DNA of 64,000 nt, from contig NZ_JADPJH010000034.1 of NCBI RefSeq assembly GCF_023073315.1, positions 1 to 64,000 on the forward strand. The letters are read 5' to 3'. The translations under genes were made by a program, and so were the position numbers. Below the pieces are notes generated by a model. That model ran no database searches. It had not been told where the DNA came from and saw only the letters and a list, made by a program, of their open reading frames with translations. Of this stretch, positions 25,713 to 33,062 are shown in pieces. This DNA is from Bradyrhizobium sp. 1 (GTDB lineage: Bacteria; Pseudomonadota; Alphaproteobacteria; Rhizobiales; Xanthobacteraceae). Position 1 is the stretch's first letter, and every line of letters starts with the position of its first letter.

Positions 25713-26555
25713 TCAGCAGCCGGCGCGCGGCGCGGCCTCTTCAGGCAACAAAACGCGGCGCGGATGCGTGAAGACGCCGTATCCGTCGTCGCGGGCGACG
25801 GCGAGAAGCGTGATTCCCGCTTCATTCGCGGTCTGGATCGCGAGCGCGGTCGGCGCAGAAACGGCGACGATAACAGGCACGCCGATCATCGCCGCCTTCT
25901 GCACCATCTCTATCGAAACGCGGCTCGTCAGCAGCACGGCGCCATCGCGGGCCGAAATGCCGTCGCGGACGATTGCACCCGCGAGCTTGTCGAGCGCATT
26001 GTGCCGACCGACATCCTCCCTGACCAGCACAATGCCGGTGCGAGGACGCCAGAGGGCCGCCGCGTGAACGGACCGCGTGTGCTGATTCAACGTCTGCAGG
26101 GGAGACAGCGCCTGCATGGCGTTCAGCAGATCCCGTGCGTGAAAGGCAATGCCGGGGCTCTCGACCCGCGACGGCGTGCGACGCGCCTGCTCGAGACTTT
26201 CGATGCCGCATCGCCCGCACCCGACCGGACCGATGATGGCGCGGCGGCGCGCGGCCAGTATCGCCGCGCGGTCACCATCGAGCCACATCCGCACTTCCAT
26301 GCCGAGCTCGTTCGAGATCAGCTCGATGCTCCCTATCTCGCTTGCGCGGTCGATGATGGCCTCGGTAAGGCTGAAGCCGATGCCGAAATCCTCCAGATCA
26401 GCCGGTGTCCCCATCATCACGGCATGGGTCGATCCGTTGTAGGTGAGCGCGACGGCGCTCTCCTCGGCGATCAATCGCGACGTCGATTTCGTCCGGCCGC
26501 CGCGCCAGGCGATCTCCCGGTGCCGCGTGTATGTCGAGCCCGTCATCATGGTCAC
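25713..26555 (-). CDS. fdhD: Formate dehydrogenase accessory sulfurtransferase FdhD
   Basis: A 280-residue FdhD. It carries the essential CxxC pair C113/C116 in GPVGCGRCG, ESAVALTYNG and EDFGIGFSLTEAI near the N-terminus, and VREDVGRHNALDK plus SRVSIEMVQKAA in the C-terminal half. FdhD passes sulfur from IscS-type desulfurase to the bis-MGD cofactor of formate dehydrogenases and relatives. No intact formate dehydrogenase is in this window, only the YdeP-type remnant at 22744-23430; the client enzyme must be elsewhere. It is 12 bases after dps. Confidence 0.92.
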   Translation of the reverse strand: MTMMTGSTYTRHREIAWRGGRTKSTSRLIAEESAVALTYNGSTHAVMMGTPADLEDFGIGFSLTEAIIDRASEIGSIELISNELGMEVRMWLDGDRAAILAARRRAIIGPVGCGRCGIESLEQARRTPSRVESPGIAFHARDLLNAMQALSPLQTLNQHTRSVHAAALWRPRTGIVLVREDVGRHNALDKLAGAIVRDGISARDGAVLLTSRVSIEMVQKAAMIGVPVIVAVSAPTALAIQTANEAGITLLAVARDDGYGVFTHPRRVLLPEEAAPRAGC

Positions 26556-26567
26556 ACCGTCTTGTTC

Positions 26568-27077
26568 CTACACGATCGGACCGCTTCGGCCGGTCTCGTA
26601 CAGGAACCAGACGCGCCGCTCCGTCTCGTCGATCCAGTTTTCCAGCAGGCTTGCGGTCGCGACATCACCGTATTCGTCGCAGAGCTCGTGGACCCGGCGC
26701 ATTTCCCGCGTCAGCTGCTGATTGTCGCTGCGTAACTCGGCCAGCATGTCCTGCGGATCGACATAGTCGGCGTCGTTGTCGAGGATGCGCTGCTCGCGCG
26801 CGATCTGGCCGATCGAGCGCAGCGTCGTTCCGCCGATCTTGCGCGCCCGCTCGGCAATGTCGTCGGTCATGGCAAAGATCTGCTCGGCCTGCTCGTCGAG
26901 CAGGAGGTGATAGTCGCGAAAGTGCCGGCCCGACACGTGCCAGTGGAAGTTCTTGGTCTTCAGGTACAGCGCGAAGACGTCGGCCAGCAGCGCCCTCAGC
27001 GCGGCTGGAACGTCCCGGTTTGCATTGGCTCCGAGATCGGTCGGGCTTTGGAGGTCCGCCTTGGTCATTGTCGTCAT
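26568..27077 (-). CDS. dps: Dps-family ferritin-like DNA-protection protein
   Basis: A 169-residue four-helix-bundle Dps. The inter-subunit ferroxidase residues are visible as H45 in KNFHWHVSG and H57, D61, E65 in DYHLLLDEQAEQI. The family oxidises ferrous iron with peroxide and stores it in a dodecamer. Placement between a catalase-like peroxidase and fdhD suggests peroxide-stress control. GAAGGATGACGACA gives a ribosome site close to the ATG; Met4 could be the real start. Confidence 0.9.
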   Translation of the reverse strand: MTTMTKADLQSPTDLGANANRDVPAALRALLADVFALYLKTKNFHWHVSGRHFRDYHLLLDEQAEQIFAMTDDIAERARKIGGTTLRSIGQIAREQRILDNDADYVDPQDMLAELRSDNQQLTREMRRVHELCDEYGDVATASLLENWIDETERRVWFLYETGRSGPIV

Positions 27078-27133
27078 CCTTCTTGGAGGGTTGGAAATTT
27101 TTCAGCCACGCGTTTCGCCGGCGCGCGAAGCGC

Positions 27134-27694
27134 TCATTCCGCCGCCGTCGTCCTGCTCTTTAGTGGAAAGAGTGCGATCGTCCCGAACACCCCGTCGCGG
27201 CGGACCAAGGCGTGGAACAGCGCTGCCGCTACGTGCAGCAGCACGAGGGCAAAGAACGCGAGGCCCAGATAGACATGGGCATTCCACAGCAGCGTGTGGA
27301 CGCGGTCGCTCTGCGGCAGCAACGCCGGAATTTGAATGCCGCCATACAGGACGACCGGATAGGCCGCGGCCCAGAGCATGCCGAGGCCCAATAGCGGCAT
27401 GACGATCATGCAGCCATAGAGGAACAGATGCGACAATCTCGCTCCCAGCTTGATCGTTGGCGGAAGATCAGCCGGCAATGGCGGTGCGCCGTAATGGCGC
27501 CGCAGAGCCAGCCTGATCATGACGAGGATGAGAAGGGTGACGCCGAGCGTCTTGTGGATCATGATCAGCGGCAGATATGTCGGCGCCACGGTGGAGACCA
27601 TGCCGACGCCGATGAAGAGCATGGCGATGATGCAAGCTGCCATCAGCCAGTGCAGAAGCCGCTGGATCGGGGCGAAACGACGGGGAGCGCTCAT
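27134..27694 (-). CDS. Cytochrome b561 family protein
   Basis: A 186-residue membrane protein with four transmembrane segments. Haem-ligand histidines are seen in QRLLHWLMA, MIHKTLG, WNAHVYLG and VLLHVAAALFHALVRRDG, as in bacterial CybB-type cytochromes b561, which pass quinol electrons. Its start overlaps the stop of the catalase-like gene (ATGA), so the two are coupled; it may feed electrons to, or receive them from, that periplasm-facing enzyme. Confidence 0.88.
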   Translation of the reverse strand: MSAPRRFAPIQRLLHWLMAACIIAMLFIGVGMVSTVAPTYLPLIMIHKTLGVTLLILVMIRLALRRHYGAPPLPADLPPTIKLGARLSHLFLYGCMIVMPLLGLGMLWAAAYPVVLYGGIQIPALLPQSDRVHTLLWNAHVYLGLAFFALVLLHVAAALFHALVRRDGVFGTIALFPLKSRTTAAE

Positions 27695-28746
27695 GGCTTG
27701 GCCGCCCCGGTTCGCGGATAGTCGCCGGCTTCGGCCGCGCGCAAATCGTAGGACTTGCGATAGACCGAGGAGCGCGCGGCGGGGAAAGGATCGTCCGACA
27801 GCCGGATGCCCCGCGGCAGGACGGTCGGATCAAAGTTGATGTCGCGGCAAGGCCCGTCCTGCTCCGGTTCGATCCGCTGCACGACGAGCGTTCCGACCTG
27901 CACCGTACGGCGACCTTCGGGCCAGGCCTTGCTCGGGTCTGCGGTTGGATCTCCGGGATCAGCGACCGTCGTGACCATCGTCCAGCGTTGCGGGCCGGCG
28001 ATCCGGACCCGCTCCGTGATCTCCTGCTCGAGAAAATCCGGGCCGCGGCTTTGCAGCTCGGCTTGCGAAACCGCAGTGCCCTTCGCCGTCGGCAGCAGCG
28101 ACCATCGCACCGCATGCTCGCCGCCCTTTGCATCCGTAAAGATGAAGCTGTTGAGCCCGTGGTAAGGCTCCTCCGCATAGCTGGTGGTCCACGGCGCCGT
28201 CTTGGCCCAGGTCGCGAAGGCCGTGAATTCCGGATTGGCCTGGATGAACATCTTCATCGCCTCCGGGTCCTTCTTGCCCGATGCAATCAGCAGGTCGTGA
28301 AACGCTTGCGGCGTCGACACTGCAAAGATCGGCGGATTGATCAGGGCCATCCGCCACTCCTCGCCGTCCGCCGCGGCGATCTGCAATCCCAGGCCCCGCA
28401 CGCGCACGGTCGCATCCACGGCGTTCGGATCGGCGGTGCCAAGATTGAATCGGCCCAGCGCAGCATACGTGCCTCGCTCGAAGACCCTCGCGCTGGAAAG
28501 TTCCGCGCCGTTTCCGTTCGCCTCGAAGACGCCGGTGAAGCAGATGCCCTTGGCATGATTTCGCCGGTGCCCGAACGGCGCGCCGCTCGGAGGCGTCAGC
28601 GCCGAAATCATCTGTTCCGGCGTCAGGCGCCCGGGCGAGAGCCACCCTGCAGTGTATGCGAACGCGGCAGCGCTGCCTCCAAGGACCGCCGCGATCAACA
28701 CGAGCGAGCCTGATCCGGAGCGCGACGGGTTGCCTGACTGGTTCAT
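27691..28746 (-). CDS. Catalase-related peroxidase, membrane-anchored (SrpA-like)
   Basis: A 351-residue haem peroxidase of the small catalase family. An N-terminal hydrophobic segment (about 13-35) anchors or exports it. H64, in GHRRNHAKGICFTGVF, is the likely distal histidine; RFNLGTADPNAVDATVRVRG and the C-terminal PTVLPRGIRLSDDPFPAARSSVY with the proximal tyrosine match SrpA-type catalases. The start at 28746 has GGAGAAGCG in front; a longer frame lacks it. It heads a leftward five-gene train: this gene, cytochrome b561, dps, fdhD, yoaK-like. Confidence 0.88.
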   Translation of the reverse strand: MNQSGNPSRSGSGSLVLIAAVLGGSAAAFAYTAGWLSPGRLTPEQMISALTPPSGAPFGHRRNHAKGICFTGVFEANGNGAELSSARVFERGTYAALGRFNLGTADPNAVDATVRVRGLGLQIAAADGEEWRMALINPPIFAVSTPQAFHDLLIASGKKDPEAMKMFIQANPEFTAFATWAKTAPWTTSYAEEPYHGLNSFIFTDAKGGEHAVRWSLLPTAKGTAVSQAELQSRGPDFLEQEITERVRIAGPQRWTMVTTVADPGDPTADPSKAWPEGRRTVQVGTLVVQRIEPEQDGPCRDINFDPTVLPRGIRLSDDPFPAARSSVYRKSYDLRAAEAGDYPRTGAAKP

Positions 28747-29105
28747 CGCTTCTCCTTGCAACGTGCGAACCCGCCGACGACCGGTCACACGGCCCGTCCT
28801 GTCGAGCGGCTCAGGTTCCTTGTAGCCGGCAGCCACGGGCCCGATCTTCTGAATCCCACCGGCATTTTCGTGAAGGCACGCCCGGCGTGCTCCGGTCCGT
28901 GAGGAGGTTCGTCCGGACCCGCTTCGGGCTTTCTGGAAATATTCCGTGCGATCTGAAAAACATCCGCCGGGCTCGAAAGACCCATCTGGTGCCGGGGCCT
29001 ATGTCAGATGCTCTTCGCGCAAGGCCAGCGGTCGATCGCCGAATGATGAACGGGTCGCGACGGCGCTGACGTCCTTGCGGAAGCTGGAATGCGATTGGGG
29101 ATCGA
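28747..29105. other. Divergent intergenic region, catalase / SDR
   Basis: 359 bases between divergent genes; it must carry both promoters. No convincing EcfG-type (GGAAC-N16/17-CGTT) or sigma-70 promoter was found by eye, and no gene is supported. Confidence 0.5.
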
Positions 29106-29987
29106 ATGAGCAAAGTGATCGTCGTCACAGGAGCTGCAAACAGCATCGGACGAAGTACCTGCAGGAAATTGGCGCAGGCCGGCCACACGGTCTACGTTTC
29201 GATGCGGGACATCGATGGCCGCGACGAGCACGGTGTCGAGGCGGCCGGGACGCACGGCACGGAACTCCGAACCATCGCGTTCGACGTCTCCTCGGAAGCC
29301 TCCGTGAACTCGGCCATCGATGCCATCGTCGCCGAGAACAATCGCCTCGACGTGATCGTGCACAATGCCCGGCAGGTCGTCTACGGACCGGCGGAGGCCT
29401 TCACGCCGGATCAGCTTGCCGAACTCTACGACATCAACGTGCTGAGTGCGCAACGGCTCAATCGGGCCGCATTGCCGCAGTTGCGCAAGCAGGGCCAGGG
29501 CCTGCTGATATGGATCTCGTCGAGCAGTGCGCGTGGCGGCTCGGTTCCTTTCCTGGGGGCGTACGCTTCGTCAAAGGCCGCGCTGGATGCGCTGGCGCTC
29601 GGCTATGCCGGCGAGCTCGCGCGCTGGGGCGTCGAGACCACCATCGTCGTCCCCAGCGCGCTCGGCCCCGGCCACTACATTCGCTCCGGCCGGCCGCTGG
29701 ACACTGTTCGGGCCGAGGAATACGCGGATGGCCCGACCGCCGACGTCAGCGAAATCGCGCTATCGGCACTTGCGCAGCTTCCGGCGAAGGATCGAACGCC
29801 GCAGGACGTTGCGGCTGCCATAGCCGATGTCGTCGATATGCCGTTCGGACAGCGTCCGCTGCGCGTTCATTTCGGTCCGGACGACGACGGAGCCGCAGCC
29901 GTCGACGCCATCGCCGACAGCGTCCGTGCGGAACTGCTCCGCCGGATCGGACTGGAAGACATCCTCAAGCCCGCCTTTATCGGATAG
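29106..29987 (+). CDS. Short-chain dehydrogenase/reductase
   Basis: A 293-residue SDR. The cofactor motif is TGAANSIG (8-15), slightly different from the usual TGxxxGxG but with the last glycine kept. The catalytic residues are N111, S139/S140 and Y153-x3-K157 in AYASSKA. A 40-residue C-terminal extension exceeds the classical length. Start has weak Shine-Dalgarno support (GGGGATCGA). It is unlinked to an obvious pathway; substrate unknown. Gene direction is the same as the STAND regulator that follows 155 bases later. Confidence 0.88.
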   Translation: MSKVIVVTGAANSIGRSTCRKLAQAGHTVYVSMRDIDGRDEHGVEAAGTHGTELRTIAFDVSSEASVNSAIDAIVAENNRLDVIVHNARQVVYGPAEAFTPDQLAELYDINVLSAQRLNRAALPQLRKQGQGLLIWISSSSARGGSVPFLGAYASSKAALDALALGYAGELARWGVETTIVVPSALGPGHYIRSGRPLDTVRAEEYADGPTADVSEIALSALAQLPAKDRTPQDVAAAIADVVDMPFGQRPLRVHFGPDDDGAAAVDAIADSVRAELLRRIGLEDILKPAFIG

Positions 29988-30142
29988 CACGCTCTTCGGA
30001 GCCCCAGACGAAAGTGATAGGCGGCAATCCTTTACCCTGAAACTGCCGGATGTTACCTTTGAAGGCCACTACGTTCACACGTCTTGGTGTGCATCCAAGT
30101 CATGGAACGTGACGAAGCGTGCGCCGGGGTTGATATCCCCAA

Positions 30143-33043
30143 ATGGCCCCCCGCTGGCAAAGCAACAACATGATGGCCACTGCCGGCCGCTCCGACCAAG
30201 ACGAGTCCGTCCGGGAGATCTTCCTCTTCGGGCCGTTTTACCTCGACGCCTCGCAGCGGCGGATTGAAAGAGACGGGAGCCCGCTTCAACTGTCGGGCCG
30301 GGCATTCGACATCCTGCTCGCGCTGGTCCGGCAGGCCGGCAACGTCGTCAGCAAGACGGATCTGATTGCCAAGACGTGGCCGGGCGCCGATGTCGAGGAC
30401 AACAGCCTGCGTGTCCATATCGCCGCACTCCGCAAGGCACTCGGAGACGGCAACGGCGGCGCCAGATATCTGAGCACCGTCTCCGGGCAGGGCTACTGCT
30501 TCGTCGCTGCGGTCTCGCGCCCGGACCACAGGCAATCTGCACTGATCAATCCGACCTATGACCACAATTTGCCGGCGCATCCCCGATACATGGTGGGGCG
30601 TGAGCAAACCATTCAGGACATCTCGGACAAACTGAGAGCGCAACGTTTCGTGACGGTCGTCGGCCCGGGCGGCATCGGCAAGACCACAGTTGTCGTGTCC
30701 ACGGGCCATGCCCTGCTCGCGGAATTCGCCGGGTATGTCCACTTTGTCGGTCTCGGCGAGACAGACAACGCCGCACTGGTACCGGCAATCGTCGCATCTT
30801 CACTCGGGTTTCTGGCTCGATCGAACGATCCGACCGGCGGCCTCGCGACCTTCCTGAGCGACAAGCGCATGCTGCTGATTCTGGACTGCTGCGAGCATGT
30901 CATCGAAGCTGCGGCGGCGCTTGCCGAACGGCTCTATCAGGCAGCACCGGGGCTGCACATCGTCGCCACGAGCCGGGAGTTGCTGCGCGTCGAGGGCGAG
31001 TTCATATACCGGCTCCAGCCCCTGCCGAGCCCGCCGGAGAATGCCGCTCTGAAGGCCGCGACTGCCATCGCCTACCCCTCGGTGAAACTCTTCGTGGAGC
31101 GTGCGACTGCGGGAGGCGGCGAGTTCGCGCTGACGGATGCGAACGCCTCTGATGTCGGCAACCTCTGCCGTCGGCTCGACGGCATCCCGCTGGCCATCGA
31201 GCTTACCGCCGGCCATGTGGGCGCATACGGTGCGAGAGCGATGGTGCAACTCCTCGACCAGCATCTCAATCTGCTATGGGAAGGGCGACGCACCGCGCTG
31301 CCCCGACACCGGACGCTGCGTGCAACCATCGAATGGAGCTACAATCTTCTATCCGAACCGGAACGCATGATTCTCGGCCGGCTGTCAGTGTTCGTCGGCA
31401 GCATGACCCTGGATGCTGCCCGGTCGATTGCCGCGGCCACGGAGGACGACGACACGATCCTGGCGATCATCGATGGCCTCGTCGCCAAGTCGATGCTTGC
31501 ACTGAACACCGGCTCGCAACCGACCCGCTACCGCCTCGCCGACTCGACCCGGGCCTACGCGCAGGAGAAACTTGCCGCCAGCGGAAACGCCGGCGCGGTC
31601 TCGCGACGTCATGCCTGCTACTTTCTCGATCTCCTTGAAAAGATCGGCGGCGAATCGGACCGGGACCTTTCGGCGGCCGCCGACGAGCTCGGCAACATAC
31701 GCGCAGCATTGACATGGTGCTTCTCGGATCAGGGAGACCGCAGAGCCGGCGTGGCCCTCGCTGCAGCAGCGATACCGCTGTTTTTCAAGCTCTCGCTCCT
31801 GGCGGAATGCGAGCTCTGGGTCACGCGCGCCATCGAAGCACGCGATGAAACCAATGGAAGCATCCGGCACGGTCTCGCTCTTCACACTGCGCTGGGGGCC
31901 GCCCGCACGCTCACGGGACGGCTGGATGAATTGGGCGCAAGTCACCTCAACCGGGCGCTCGAACTGACGGAAAAGATCGGCGACATACCTGGGCAGATCC
32001 GTTTGATCGACCAGTTGCATCTGCTGAAATTGTTCGGCGGCAAGTATGATGACGCGTTCGGCATCGCCAAACGCGGCGAAGCCATTGCCCTCGCGGGCAA
32101 CGATTCCGTGGCGCTGGCGCGCATGCGCTTATTGCTCGGCATCTCCTGCCAATATCTCGGCCAGTTCGTTGCCTCGCGCTCATACATCGAAGCGGCGCTG
32201 CTGCACCCGGGCCTGGAGGGGGAGGTCCATAGCCGCCTCACCCTCGAATATCCCAAACGCGCTCAAATCACCCTCGCGCGCGTCCTCTGGCTTCAGGGAT
32301 ATCCCGATCAGGCGATGCAAGTGGTGCGCCGGGCCATCTCGGATGTCATCGCGGCGAACCATCCGGTCATGTTCTGCCGGGCGCTGCCATGGGCATTCGG
32401 TGTCTTCTTCTGGAATGGCGACATGGAGGCTTGCGAAGAGCATATCGACAGGTTCGTCGTGGAAGCCCGAAGGCACAATCTCGCCGTGCTCCAGATGGTC
32501 GGCGAAGCCATGAAGGGGATTACGCTGCTGGCCCGGAGCGAGACCGGTCTCGGGCTCGCCATGCTGAGAGGCGCGATCGAGAAGCTGCAGAGCCAGAGCT
32601 TCGGTGCGGTGGCAGGACTTCGCATGCCCCTCGCCGAAGCCCTGGCGGCGACGGGTCACGGCGACGAAGCCCTGGACACCATTGACCAGGCGATTGCCCA
32701 GGCCCGGCATCGCAACTTCATGATGGACATGCCCGACATGTTACGCGCGAGGGCGGAAGCGCTGATGCACAAGCGCAATCCGGATCTGTCGCAAGCGGAG
32801 CTGAGCCTCTTGCAGGCGCTCGACGTCGCCCGCCATCAGGGGGCGCTGGGTTATGAGCTTCGCGCGGCCATCGCGCTCGCAAGACTGCGGCAGCGAGGCC
32901 GACGCAGCCAGGAGGCGTACGATGTGCTGGCGCCCGTCTATCAGCAATTTACCGAGGGATTCCAGACACGCAGCCTCAAGACGGCAGGGCGATTGCTTGC
33001 GGAGCTAACCCCTCAACACTCGTGCTCGCTCGCGGCCAAATGA
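30143..33043 (+). CDS. Winged-helix STAND-ATPase regulator, copy 1
   Basis: A large (966-residue) one-component regulator. An OmpR-type winged helix occupies about 25-122 (LSGRAFDILLALV, VEDNSLRVHIAALRKAL). A STAND-type ATPase follows with Walker A GPGGIGKT at 174-181, Walker B LLILDCCEH at 244-252 and the sensor ATSRE at 275-279, then LCRRLDGIPLAIEL and the winged-helix-like LPRHRTLRATIEWSYNLL. The last ~500 residues are helical and TPR-like. No membrane segment or receiver domain. It is paralogous to 33063-35963 and 39133-42096. It converges with copy 2, with only 19 bases between the stops. Start could be Met10/11. Target genes and ligand unknown. Confidence 0.88.
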   Translation: MAPRWQSNNMMATAGRSDQDESVREIFLFGPFYLDASQRRIERDGSPLQLSGRAFDILLALVRQAGNVVSKTDLIAKTWPGADVEDNSLRVHIAALRKALGDGNGGARYLSTVSGQGYCFVAAVSRPDHRQSALINPTYDHNLPAHPRYMVGREQTIQDISDKLRAQRFVTVVGPGGIGKTTVVVSTGHALLAEFAGYVHFVGLGETDNAALVPAIVASSLGFLARSNDPTGGLATFLSDKRMLLILDCCEHVIEAAAALAERLYQAAPGLHIVATSRELLRVEGEFIYRLQPLPSPPENAALKAATAIAYPSVKLFVERATAGGGEFALTDANASDVGNLCRRLDGIPLAIELTAGHVGAYGARAMVQLLDQHLNLLWEGRRTALPRHRTLRATIEWSYNLLSEPERMILGRLSVFVGSMTLDAARSIAAATEDDDTILAIIDGLVAKSMLALNTGSQPTRYRLADSTRAYAQEKLAASGNAGAVSRRHACYFLDLLEKIGGESDRDLSAAADELGNIRAALTWCFSDQGDRRAGVALAAAAIPLFFKLSLLAECELWVTRAIEARDETNGSIRHGLALHTALGAARTLTGRLDELGASHLNRALELTEKIGDIPGQIRLIDQLHLLKLFGGKYDDAFGIAKRGEAIALAGNDSVALARMRLLLGISCQYLGQFVASRSYIEAALLHPGLEGEVHSRLTLEYPKRAQITLARVLWLQGYPDQAMQVVRRAISDVIAANHPVMFCRALPWAFGVFFWNGDMEACEEHIDRFVVEARRHNLAVLQMVGEAMKGITLLARSETGLGLAMLRGAIEKLQSQSFGAVAGLRMPLAEALAATGHGDEALDTIDQAIAQARHRNFMMDMPDMLRARAEALMHKRNPDLSQAELSLLQALDVARHQGALGYELRAAIALARLRQRGRRSQEAYDVLAPVYQQFTEGFQTRSLKTAGRLLAELTPQHSCSLAAK

Positions 33044-33062
33044 CCGGCGCCGCATCCCTTGC

